A DNA stretch of 60,557 bases, from assembly GCF_007990775.1 (NCBI RefSeq), contig NZ_BJXB01000031.1, positions 1-60,557 of the forward strand. The letters are read 5' to 3'. Both the position numbers and the translations under genes were made by a program. Below are positions 1 through 8,694 of this stretch, piece by piece (position 1 is the first letter of the stretch; every line of letters begins with the position of its first letter). The stretch is from Deinococcus cellulosilyticus NBRC 106333 = KACC 11606. Lineage in GTDB: Bacteria > Deinococcota > Deinococci > Deinococcales > Deinococcaceae. Below the pieces are notes generated by a model. The model did not search any database. It saw only the letters and a program-made list of their open reading frames with translations, and was not told the origin of the DNA.

Positions 1-99
1 AATAAAGCTCATCTCTGGGGAGGGTGTGCCAGATGCAGGCTTTGAGTGGCAAGAAACAGGCCGCACAAGGGAGCACACTTTCTTCTGTTCTGGGCAGCA

Positions 100-1020
100 T
101 CAGGTGTGCTGGCTGTTTCTGTCTTCAAAGGGCCTTGAGCACACCTCCTGAACCATGTTTCGCAACCAGCGGTGCACTGGGTCGGCATCCAGACGGGGGT
201 GCCACAGCATCGAGATGGTGATTTCTGGTGCTGGGAAAGGAAGGGGAAAACTGTGAAGACCTGCCCTCAATTTGCCTGTGTACTGCTCTGGCACACAGGT
301 GATCAGGTTGGATGCCCTGACCAGGGCCAGGGCTGTGGCGAAATCTCCGACCACCGTGATGATGTCCCTTTTCAAGCCCAGGGAACTGAGGGTGTCATCG
401 ATGGGGCCTTTTTCCATTCCCCTTCTTGCGATGCTGATGTGCTGTCCGAGGGCAAAACGCGTGGGGGTGATTTCACCTGCACTGAGGTCATGGTCCTGCC
501 GCACCACCCCAATGAAGCGGTCCCTGAACAGTTGCCGGGTCTGTACTTCTGGACTGGTGTTTTTTCCTGCCACTCCGATGTCCAGATCCAGCACACCTTC
601 TCGCAGGGCAGTGCTGTCCCGGTCGGTTTTCTGTACAAAGCACAGCCTCACCGCCGGAGCCTCCTGTTGAATCCGGTGCAGAAGGTCCAGACCGAAGTTT
701 TCCACGAAACCCTCCCGGACCCGCAGGTTGAAGGTGCGCTGGAGGGTGCTGAAATCAGGTGGGGTGGCAGGGCGCAGCACCTCCTGCACTTCCTGCACGA
801 GCCTCCTGACCTGTTCACGGAGGGCCACAGCACGGGGGGTGGGAACCAGTCCTCTGCCTGCCCGCACCAGCAGGGGGTCTCCTGTGGTCTCCCGCAGCCG
901 GGCCAGGGCACGACTCATGGCCGATGGACTGAGGTGCAGGCGTCGAGCAGCACGCGCCACACTGCCTTCCGCGAGGACGGCATCCAGGGTGAGGAGCAAG
1001 TTGAAATCAGGGTTTGACAT
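100..1020 (-). CDS. LysR-family transcriptional regulator
   Basis: A 306-residue protein of typical LysR length. Residues 1-65 form the winged helix-turn-helix (motif around SVARAARRLHLSPSAMSRAL) and the rest is the effector-binding fold. The start is chosen at MSNPDF because a TAAAAT hexamer (1032-1027) ends exactly six bases before the ATG and no Shine-Dalgarno (SD) sequence is present, which fits a leaderless mRNA. It is divergent from the erythromycin-esterase-like gene, 266 bases away, so that gene is a possible target. The ligand cannot be told from the sequence. Confidence 0.93.
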   Translation of the reverse strand: MSNPDFNLLLTLDAVLAEGSVARAARRLHLSPSAMSRALARLRETTGDPLLVRAGRGLVPTPRAVALREQVRRLVQEVQEVLRPATPPDFSTLQRTFNLRVREGFVENFGLDLLHRIQQEAPAVRLCFVQKTDRDSTALREGVLDLDIGVAGKNTSPEVQTRQLFRDRFIGVVRQDHDLSAGEITPTRFALGQHISIARRGMEKGPIDDTLSSLGLKRDIITVVGDFATALALVRASNLITCVPEQYTGKLRAGLHSFPLPFPAPEITISMLWHPRLDADPVHRWLRNMVQEVCSRPFEDRNSQHT

Positions 1021-1286
1021 GCCCTGATTTTAGGCGGTACAACCCAGGCTCTCTCTGATTCTGCCAGAGTCTCCAGCGGACAAAACAGCAGGCCCCTTTT
1101 TTCCTGTCGGTAAGAAATCTCCGCGTGGCCCAACTCCACAGGTGTTAGGATGAAAAAACATCCAGACATCTTGCGTCTGGGAGAATGTTTTCCTTTTCAG
1201 AGCGGGAGCGAACTTCACATGGGCCTGCAGGTCAGGTTTCATGGGTCACTCCAGTTGCCTTTCTGATTCAGGAAAGGAGGCACACC

Positions 1287-2621
1287 ATGGCAGACCTGAA
1301 CACCCTGGCACTGGCCATCAAAACTGCAGCCCATCCGCTCACAGGTGGATCAGAGGATTACGACACACTCCTGCAGACCATTGGAGACGCGCGTTTTGTG
1401 CTCATCGGGGAGGCCTCGCACGGCACCCATGAATTCTACCGGGAGCGGGCACGCATCACCCGATTGTTGATTGAGCAGAAAGGCTTCACGGCTGTGGCGG
1501 TCGAAGCAGACTGGCCTGATGCCTACCGGGTGAACCGCTTTGTGCGCGGTCTGGGAGAGGACAGAGATGCTTCAGAGGCCCTCGGGGACTTCCAGCGTTT
1601 CCCGAAATGGATGTGGCGCAACGAGGACGTGCATGGTTTTGTGAGCTGGTTGCGGGACCACAACACCCGTCATGCGGACAGGCAGGCAGGTTTTCATGGC
1701 ATAGACCTGTACAGCCTGCACCGTTCCATGGAAGCCGTTGTTGAATATCTGGACACTGTGGACCCCCAGGCGGCACAGCGGGCCAGACAACGTTACAGTT
1801 GTTTTGAGCCTTACGGCGAGGACCCCCAGGAGTACGGCATGGCCACCGTGTATGGCACAGAGGAGCCCTGTGAAAGCGAGGTGGTGGCGCAACTGATGGA
1901 ACTGCGTCAGCGGGAAACTGAACTCTCACAGGGTGGGGTGCTCGCCGAAGATGAGCACTTTTTTGCCGAGCAGAATGCCCGCCTGGCCCTCAACGCAGAG
2001 CGGTATTACCGGGCAGTGTTTCATGGCCGGGAAGACACCTGGAACCTGCGAGATGCCCACATGGCGGACACCATCGATGCCCTTTTTCTGCACCAGAAGG
2101 ACCAGGGGCTGGAACCCAGAATTGTGGTCTGGGCCCACAACTCCCATCTGGGAGATGCGCGGGCCACCGAGGTGAACTGGCGGCAGAACCAGCAGAACGT
2201 GGGGCAGTACGTGCGTGAAAGGCACCCGGAGGACACCTTCATCATCGGTCTGAGCACCCACCACGGTGAGGTGACGGCTGCCGACGACTGGGGACAGCCT
2301 GCAAAGCGCAAAACCGTGAGGCCCGCGCTGCAAAACAGTGTGGAGGACCTGTTGCATGAGGTGGGGGTGCAGGATTTCTGGCTGGACCTGCGGGCAGACC
2401 GGAATACCCTGAGCGCCCTGCAGGAGAGCAGGCTGCAACGGTTCATCGGGGTGATCTACCGGCCCCAGACTGAACGCTGGAGCCATTATTACCTGACCCG
2501 ACCTTCAGACCAGTACGACGCCCTGCTGTACTTTGACCGCACCTCCGCCCTGGTGCCTCTGGACCGGACCAGTGGATGGGAGGCCGGAGAACTCCCGGAC
2601 ACCTACCCTTCCGGGCAGTGA
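1287..2621 (+). CDS. Erythromycin esterase-like hydrolase
   Basis: A 444-residue cytoplasmic protein of the erythromycin esterase family (EreA/EreB, succinoglycan-biosynthesis-like). Family marks are IGEASHGTHEFY near residue 45, AVEADWPDAYRVNRFVRG near 75, GFHGIDLYSL near 130 and VVWAHNSHLGDAR near 280; the catalytic histidine and glutamates of Ere enzymes lie in these blocks. An upstream in-frame start at 1185 is possible, but ATG 1287 has a strong SD (AGGAAAGGAGG at 1270-1280) with ideal spacing and the family homology begins there. Many members in environmental bacteria do not give macrolide resistance, so the substrate is unknown. Confidence 0.9.
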   Translation: MADLNTLALAIKTAAHPLTGGSEDYDTLLQTIGDARFVLIGEASHGTHEFYRERARITRLLIEQKGFTAVAVEADWPDAYRVNRFVRGLGEDRDASEALGDFQRFPKWMWRNEDVHGFVSWLRDHNTRHADRQAGFHGIDLYSLHRSMEAVVEYLDTVDPQAAQRARQRYSCFEPYGEDPQEYGMATVYGTEEPCESEVVAQLMELRQRETELSQGGVLAEDEHFFAEQNARLALNAERYYRAVFHGREDTWNLRDAHMADTIDALFLHQKDQGLEPRIVVWAHNSHLGDARATEVNWRQNQQNVGQYVRERHPEDTFIIGLSTHHGEVTAADDWGQPAKRKTVRPALQNSVEDLLHEVGVQDFWLDLRADRNTLSALQESRLQRFIGVIYRPQTERWSHYYLTRPSDQYDALLYFDRTSALVPLDRTSGWEAGELPDTYPSGQ

Positions 2622-2644
2622 CTTTCAGGTCAGCAGAGCAGTCC

Positions 2645-2920
2645 TCAAAACAGGGCTGGGGCCAGGTGGTGGTTGATGGCCAGCATGTCCCGCTCTGTGA
2701 GGGCCCTTTTGAGGTCTGTGCACCTTTGCAGGAACACTTCGGCGGTCTCACGGATCACGACCTGCCGTTCATGTCCACTGGCTGTTTTCAGGAGCACCAC
2801 GGAGAGGGGGTCCAGGCTGGGGGTGTTGGTCACCTGCACAATCTGACGCATCGAGAGGGTCTCCACCTCGTTGGTGAGGGTGAGCACCATGATGAAATCC
2901 CGGGCGTCCTGAAGCTGCAT
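2645..2920 (-). CDS. Small protein of unknown function (91 aa)
   Basis: A 91-residue acidic/amphipathic protein beginning MQLQDARDF, without signal peptide or membrane segment. I do not recognise a family. A TTG nine bases upstream could extend it by three residues. It lies about 200 bases downstream of the sensor kinase on the same strand. Its even, globular composition (alternating hydrophobic and charged residues) supports real coding. The 24-base gap to the convergent esterase holds no clear terminator. Confidence 0.55.
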   Translation of the reverse strand: MQLQDARDFIMVLTLTNEVETLSMRQIVQVTNTPSLDPLSVVLLKTASGHERQVVIRETAEVFLQRCTDLKRALTERDMLAINHHLAPALF

Positions 2921-3125
2921 CCCTGTCAACTTAGCAAAAGTTCTGTCACAAAACCATGAACAGGCTGCTCTGCATCTGCCATCTGGCGGATTGTTACAAG
3001 GGATGTGCGCTGGGGAGAAAAAAGGACCAGATTTGTAAAAAAAGGTCTTTCACACCGGAGGAAACCCCTGCAAGACCCTGGAAGAAAACTGTGAGGTTTC
3101 GTGCAATTGGGTGAACCAGAACCTG

Positions 3126-5342
3126 TCACTCCACATCCCGGGGCAACCACACCTGAACGGTGGTTCCCCTGTCGAGGACACTGTAAAGCTCGATGTTCCC
3201 TCCATGCTGCTCCACAATCCAGCGGGCAATCGGGAGGCCCAGACCGGTGCCTTCGGCGCGCCCGGAGCGCTGTCTGGCCTTGTCCACCCGGTAGAAGCGC
3301 TCGAAGACATGGGGCAGGTCCACCTCGCTGATCCCTGCACCCTGGTCCTGCAAGATCAGGGTGACGCCCTCCGCATCCTGCTGCAGGTCCAGGGTGATGG
3401 CGGCACCAGGAGGGCTGTATTTCACAGCATTTTCCAGCAGCTCAGAGAAAAGCTGGGCGAGTCGTTCAGCATCCCCCCTCAAATTCACCTTTTCTGGGAG
3501 GTTCCACCTGAACGCATGGTGGGGGTTGCTGGCCCGCGCGTCATCCCACACCTCCTGCAGCACCTTCGTGAGGTCAAGGTCTTCAATCAGGAATTCGAGG
3601 CCCATGTCTCCGCGCGCAAGCATCAGCATGTCGTTGACCATGCGGCTGAGCCTGAGGGTCTCCCACTGCACCTCTTCGATGACGTCCAGACGCTCTGAAC
3701 GGGGCAGGTTGGGGTGACGCACCAGGATGTCCAGGTTGCCCTGCATGGCAGCCAGCGGGTTGCGGAATTCATGGGCGGCATTCTGCACAAACTGTTTCTC
3801 CCGGCGAATCATTTCCTGAAGTTCCAGTTCACTCTGGCGGATGCGTTCTTCGGCGAGTTTGCGGTCATGAATGTCAATGGTGCTGCCGATGTACCCCTGA
3901 AATTCCCCTTCCACACTGAACTCGGGAACGGCACGGACCATCACCCAGCGGTGGGCTCCGCTGTGGTGCTTCAGGCGAAATTCCAGTTCATACGGTTGCA
4001 GGTTCTTCCAGGCCTGATCGGCGACCGCCATCAGGTGGTCATGGTCTTCAGGATGAACGAAGCTGGCCCAGTCCCACCCTGCTGCCTCGTTTTCCAGCGT
4101 TCCGGTGAACTCAAACCATGCGGTGTTGAAGAACGTCGAGGAGCGGTGGCGGTCACTCATCCACAGCATCACCGGGGCACTGCTGGTGATGGTTTTCAGC
4201 CGCTGTTCGCTTTCCCTGAGCAGGCGCTCAGCCTGCACGCGGGCAGTGACATCCACCCCAGCATTGATGGAGACCAGTGGCCTTCCTTCTTCGTCCCTGC
4301 GAAAGATCACCACCCGTCCGTACAGCCAGCGTTCCTCTCCGTCCTTGTGGCGCATGCGCATCAGGTCTTCAAGGACCTCCCCCTCTTTCAGGTGACCGAT
4401 GCGCTGAATGGTGGAGGTGAAGCGCCCGGCATCTTCCGGGAAGGTCAGCTCTGCGAGGGGAAGGGCCTCAAGCTCCTGGTGGGAGTACCCCAGGAAGTCG
4501 GCCATCTGCCGGTTGGAGAGGATCACCTCGTAGGTGCGCAGGTCCCGCACGGTGAGTGTGGCTGGCACAGCGTCGGTGATCTGCAGCAGAAAGTCCTGCT
4601 GTTCCCTGAGCCTCGCCTCGGTGTCTTTCAGTTCACGGATGTTGTCACTGATGTACCCCACGCCCAGCATTTGACCGTCTCTGGTGCGCACCGGGAAGTA
4701 GTGCACCCGCCAGTACGCTGGTGGCTGGTTGCCTCTGGGGTAACGGGACTCGAATTCCAGTGGGGGTGGGGATTCGCCGTGCAGAAACACCCGTTCCAGA
4801 ACGGGTTTCAGCAGGGGGAAGGTGTTGGGGTACAGTTCCTCCAGGGAGTGCTTCTGGAAATCCTCCCGGGTGTAAGGGGTGTCCTCGATCACCGTGTTGT
4901 TCAGCACCCTGAGGGTGTAATCCCGGTCCATCAGGCCCAGGCCCACCGGAGCGTTCTCCAGCAAAGCTTCCAGGTAGCCTTCGGTTTCTGCCAGGGGCCG
5001 CAGGATGCCCAGCCAGCCTCTCAAGCCTTCATCGACAATGGGGGTGACGCTGAGTTCATACCAGTTTTCCCGTTGCTCTTCCAGCAAAGGGAAAGTCAGG
5101 GTGAAGCCCTCCCCTGTCTGCCTCTGGCATGTGAAGTCATTCAGCACCCGCTTACGGTGGCTTTCAGGCAGCCATTCTTCAAGTTGCCCTGCATCGAAAA
5201 CCCCTGTGCCAAAATGCCTCTGGTAAGCCTGATTGGTGAGGAACACCCTGCATGCAGGGTCTGCCATCCAGGCTGGCCCCTGAAGGGCATTGAGGATCGC
5301 AGTGGGAGGCAAATGCATCAACACATCAGGGTCTGGCTTCAT
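3126..5342 (-). CDS. Multi-PAS sensor histidine kinase
   Basis: A 738-residue protein with no transmembrane segment, so probably cytoplasmic. Order: about four PAS/PAC modules (roughly residues 10-115, 125-240, 255-380, 385-500), then HisKA with H524 in the motif NAAHEFRNPLAAM, then HATPase_c with N-box LLENAVKYSPPG, G1 DQGAGIS and G2 GTGLGLPIARW. All catalytic motifs are intact. No response regulator is adjacent, so this is an orphan kinase. It starts 57 bases downstream of the glucosidase with SD AAGGAG, and may be co-transcribed with it. Confidence 0.93.
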   Translation of the reverse strand: MKPDPDVLMHLPPTAILNALQGPAWMADPACRVFLTNQAYQRHFGTGVFDAGQLEEWLPESHRKRVLNDFTCQRQTGEGFTLTFPLLEEQRENWYELSVTPIVDEGLRGWLGILRPLAETEGYLEALLENAPVGLGLMDRDYTLRVLNNTVIEDTPYTREDFQKHSLEELYPNTFPLLKPVLERVFLHGESPPPLEFESRYPRGNQPPAYWRVHYFPVRTRDGQMLGVGYISDNIRELKDTEARLREQQDFLLQITDAVPATLTVRDLRTYEVILSNRQMADFLGYSHQELEALPLAELTFPEDAGRFTSTIQRIGHLKEGEVLEDLMRMRHKDGEERWLYGRVVIFRRDEEGRPLVSINAGVDVTARVQAERLLRESEQRLKTITSSAPVMLWMSDRHRSSTFFNTAWFEFTGTLENEAAGWDWASFVHPEDHDHLMAVADQAWKNLQPYELEFRLKHHSGAHRWVMVRAVPEFSVEGEFQGYIGSTIDIHDRKLAEERIRQSELELQEMIRREKQFVQNAAHEFRNPLAAMQGNLDILVRHPNLPRSERLDVIEEVQWETLRLSRMVNDMLMLARGDMGLEFLIEDLDLTKVLQEVWDDARASNPHHAFRWNLPEKVNLRGDAERLAQLFSELLENAVKYSPPGAAITLDLQQDAEGVTLILQDQGAGISEVDLPHVFERFYRVDKARQRSGRAEGTGLGLPIARWIVEQHGGNIELYSVLDRGTTVQVWLPRDVE

Positions 5343-5398
5343 GGGCTCCTTCAGGAAAGTTGAAAGATCGGTTTTTTTACAAACCTGACTGTATCATG

Positions 5399-8035
5399 TC
5401 ATTCCTCTGGCTGAATCAAAGTGGCAATCAGTGCAGTCCAGCCCGTCTGGTGGCTTGCTCCGAGTCCTCTGCCTGTTTCCCCATGGAAGTACTCGTAAAA
5501 GAGCAGCAGGTCCCGGAAGTGCGGATCACTGCGGTAACGCTCCTCTCCACCGTGAATGGGCCGATCTCCCTGTGCATCGGGCAGAAAGAGGCGTATCAGG
5601 CGCTGTTTGAGGTCATTGGCCACTTCCCGCAGTGTCAGGTGTCTTCCTGATCGGACCGGGCATTCCACCTTCAGGTCATCCCCAAAGAACTCGGCGTAGC
5701 GCTCCAGGGCTTCGATGATCAGTTCGTTGATGGGAAGCCAGATCGGTCCCCTCCAGTTGGAGTTGCCCCCGAACATGCCGATGTCCGATTCACCCGGGGT
5801 GTATTTCACGGTGTAATCCACCCCATCGAGTTTGAGGGTGTAGGGATGCACCTCATGCACCTTCGACACCGAACGGATGCCGTAAGGGGAGAGAAACTCG
5901 TCTTCGTCCAGCAGGTAGGAGAGCACCTGAACGAGGCGCTCTTTGCTGGGCAGGGCCAGCAGGCGGCGGGTGGTTCCTTCCTGGGTGTTTACGGTCATGC
6001 TGCTGATGAGGCCTGCGAGCTCTGGACGGTTCTGCAACAGCCAGTTCATGCGTTTGGTAAAACCCGGGAGGTGATCCAGCACCTGCTGCTCCAATTGCAC
6101 CACCGCAATCAGAGGCAAGAGGCCCACCAGTGAGCGGATTTTCAGTGGAAAGGCCACATCGTCCACATGCAGGATGTCGTAATAAAAGCCGTCATCCTCA
6201 TTCCACAGGCCGCTTCCACCGAGGGTGTTGATGGCATCTGCGATGGCCAGAAAATGCTCGAAGTACTTGGAGGCCATGTCCTCGAACGCAGGATCGCTCT
6301 GGGCGAGCTCCAGGGCAATCTTCAGCATGGTGGTGGCGTAAAAGGCCATCCAGGCGGTCCCATCGGCCTGCTCGAGTTTCCAGCCCTGCAGGGGGCGTGA
6401 GCGGTCAAACACCCCGATGTTGTCGAGGCCCAGAAACCCTCCGGCGAAGAGGTTGTTGCCGTCCCGGTCCTTGCGGTTCACCCACCAGGTGAAATTCAGG
6501 GTGAGCTTCTGGAACACCCGTTTTAAAAAGAGGGTGTCCTCTGCGCCTGTGGCCTCATACACCTTCCAGGCTGCCCAGGCATGCACCGGAGGATTCACGT
6601 CACTGAAGTTGAATTCGTAGGCAGGCATCTGCCCACTCAGGTGCATGTACCACTCCCTCAAAAAGAGGATCATCTGCATTTTGGCGAAATCCGGGTCGAT
6701 CTGTGACATCGGCAGCATGTGAAAGGCCAGATCCCACAGGGCATACCAGGGGTACTCCCACTTGTCTGGCATGGAGATCACATCCCGGTTGTACAGGTGC
6801 TCCCACTCGGCGTTGCGTCCCAACTGGTGTTTCAAAGGAGGGGCAGGCCGGGCAGGGTCCCCCTCCAGCCAGTCTTTCACCACAAACCAGTAGAACTGCT
6901 TGCTGTGCAAAAGTCCTGCGTAGGCCTGTCGGGCAATTCGGGCCTGCTCCGGGGGCACCCCGTAAAGCACCTGACCGTAAAAGAAATCCGTTTCCTGGAT
7001 TCGGGTTTCGAAGGTCCGGTCAAAGTCCTCTCCAAATGGCTGCAGAATGGGTTGCGTTGCCTGATGCAAACGGAAGTGCAACACGGATTTTTCTCCAGCG
7101 GGGACGTGCAGGATGTAGTGGGCGGCCGCTTTGGTCCCGGTCTGTGCGGGGTTCACTGCGTCCTTTTTTTCCTGAACCACAAAGCTGTGAAAAGCATCTT
7201 TGACGTAAGGGGAAGCATTCGGGACGCTGAACAGGCGCTGCTGGTCAGATTCATTCTCGGTGAAGAGCCACTCCAGAGGTGGGGTCTGGGCTTCAAAAAC
7301 GAAATCTTCCAGGGCTTCATGGTGGGTTTTGAGACGCCCCTGATCCAGCACAATGGAAGGTTTCGACCAGTACCCCTCTCCGGTGCGGCCCCAGGACCAG
7401 GTGTTGCGGAACCACAAGGTGGGCAGCAGGTGAAGCGTGGCCTCTTCTTCTCCCCGGTTCGCCACGGTGATGCGGATCAGCAGGTCATCTGGGCTTTCCT
7501 TGGCATACTCGGCAAAAACATCAAAATATCCCCCATCAAACACCCCGGTGTCCAGAATCTCAAATTCCGCATCTTCGCGGGTGCGCCTGTGGTTTTCCTC
7601 CACCAGTGCCTGATAAGGAAAAGCCTGCTGCGGATACTTGTAGAGCGATTTCAGGTAACTGTGCGTCGGGGAGGAGTCCAGGTGATAATAAAGCTCTTTG
7701 ACGTCCTCACCGTGGTTGCCTTCGGGCCCGGTCAGGCCGAACAGGCGTTCCTTGAGAATGGGGTCCTGACCGTTCCACAGGGCCAGTGCAAAACACAGAC
7801 GGCACTCCCGGTCGGTGATGCCCATGAGGCCATCCTCACCCCAGCGGTAAGCCCGACTGCGGGCCTGATCGTGGGTGAAACTGCTCCAGACGTTGCCATC
7901 TTCCGAGTAGTCTTCCCGCACGGTGCCCCACTGGCGCTCCGACAGGTAGGGTCCCCAGCGTTTCCAGTTCTGTTCACGGGCTTCGGCTTCTTGCAGGCGT
8001 TTCTGTTCCGGCAGCAGTCGCATGGGATTCACCAT
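5399..8035 (-). CDS. GH63-like (MGH1-type) glucosidase
   Basis: An 879-residue protein with no signal peptide, matching the bacterial MGH1-type / GH63-like alpha-glucosidase family often annotated simply as glucosidase. The N-terminal beta-rich half contains WGTVREDYS and the C-terminal (alpha/alpha)6 half contains KWEYPWYALWDLAFHM near residue 425, WNEDDGFYYDIL near 625 and NSNWRGPIWLPINELII near 760, typical of clan GH-G enzymes. The substrate is an alpha-glucoside of unknown kind. Starts at 8035 or 8023 (MRLLPEQ) are both possible; neither has a clear SD. It is divergent from the 101-residue protein at 8146. Confidence 0.88.
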   Translation of the reverse strand: MVNPMRLLPEQKRLQEAEAREQNWKRWGPYLSERQWGTVREDYSEDGNVWSSFTHDQARSRAYRWGEDGLMGITDRECRLCFALALWNGQDPILKERLFGLTGPEGNHGEDVKELYYHLDSSPTHSYLKSLYKYPQQAFPYQALVEENHRRTREDAEFEILDTGVFDGGYFDVFAEYAKESPDDLLIRITVANRGEEEATLHLLPTLWFRNTWSWGRTGEGYWSKPSIVLDQGRLKTHHEALEDFVFEAQTPPLEWLFTENESDQQRLFSVPNASPYVKDAFHSFVVQEKKDAVNPAQTGTKAAAHYILHVPAGEKSVLHFRLHQATQPILQPFGEDFDRTFETRIQETDFFYGQVLYGVPPEQARIARQAYAGLLHSKQFYWFVVKDWLEGDPARPAPPLKHQLGRNAEWEHLYNRDVISMPDKWEYPWYALWDLAFHMLPMSQIDPDFAKMQMILFLREWYMHLSGQMPAYEFNFSDVNPPVHAWAAWKVYEATGAEDTLFLKRVFQKLTLNFTWWVNRKDRDGNNLFAGGFLGLDNIGVFDRSRPLQGWKLEQADGTAWMAFYATTMLKIALELAQSDPAFEDMASKYFEHFLAIADAINTLGGSGLWNEDDGFYYDILHVDDVAFPLKIRSLVGLLPLIAVVQLEQQVLDHLPGFTKRMNWLLQNRPELAGLISSMTVNTQEGTTRRLLALPSKERLVQVLSYLLDEDEFLSPYGIRSVSKVHEVHPYTLKLDGVDYTVKYTPGESDIGMFGGNSNWRGPIWLPINELIIEALERYAEFFGDDLKVECPVRSGRHLTLREVANDLKQRLIRLFLPDAQGDRPIHGGEERYRSDPHFRDLLLFYEYFHGETGRGLGASHQTGWTALIATLIQPEE

Positions 8036-8145
8036 ACACAATGAAGCTCAAGATCACCTGAAGGCTCCTGCTGGCAACACAAAAAGCCGGGCAGATTGCA
8101 GCAAATCACAGCAAAAACCCCTTCCCACAGTGCAATAATGCCCCC

Positions 8146-8451
8146 ATGAACCAGACGCAAATGGAAAGCATCCGCCTCGAAACCCACTGGACCACCCTGA
8201 AGGAAGGCTCTTATGAACTTCCGGTGTATGAATCTGAGGGGTCACGCATTCTGTTCTTTTATGAAACTGGAATTCCTTCCGATCCTGCCCGTCAGGTGCA
8301 CTACGGTGTGCGCCTGCAGGCCCCCCAGGGGGAAACCCTGTTGATGGAAAAAAATGTGCTCACCCTCGAAGAGGCCCTCAGTGATTTTGAGCGCCTGCAC
8401 CAGCACCTCCAGCAGCAGGGTCAGCAGGTGATTGCCTCCAGATCCCTGTGA
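8146..8451 (+). CDS. Small protein of unknown function (101 aa)
   Basis: A 101-residue soluble protein beginning MNQTQMESIR and ending in a glutamine-rich helix (residues 80-97). I recognise no family. AATAAT ends six bases before the ATG and there is no SD, suggesting a leaderless mRNA. A clear intrinsic terminator follows 16 bases after the stop, which supports an independent small gene. Confidence 0.75.
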   Translation: MNQTQMESIRLETHWTTLKEGSYELPVYESEGSRILFFYETGIPSDPARQVHYGVRLQAPQGETLLMEKNVLTLEEALSDFERLHQHLQQQGQQVIASRSL

Positions 8452-8466
8452 GGTGAAAGAAACCAT

Positions 8467-8490
8467 ACCTGCCTCTGGGCAGGTTTTTTT
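8467..8490 (+). terminator. Intrinsic terminator after the 101-aa gene
   Basis: Seven-base-pair stem ACCTGCC / GGCAGGT with a four-base loop, followed by seven T residues on the plus strand. Confidence 0.9.
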
Positions 8491-8694
8491 GTGCCCCTGG
8501 GAGGAAGGCGGGTCTTCAGCAAACGCTCTTCTGGTGGACAGGCAAAATGTCATGGTTGTGTAACACAAAGGTCTGTCTTTTTGAGCCATCTGGTGACAAC
8601 CCGGTAAGAAAAACCGCTTTATGCTGGAACCATCCCGCTGAATGGCAGCTGAAGGCAGCTGCTTCACCTTCTCGTTTTTCAAGGCAGGTTCACC

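Noticed and set aside
1..99. Possible end of a gene at the left edge
   Set aside because: No frame with recognisable protein is seen in the first 99 bases; nothing can be supported.
2930..3125. Pho-box-like CTGTCAA...CTGTCAC pair
   Set aside because: The two units are 20 bases apart, not 11, and no phosphate-related gene is near.
3714..5363. Long plus-strand open frame inside the sensor kinase
   Set aside because: It is the antisense of the kinase gene; high GC at third positions keeps the reverse frame open. No family motifs.
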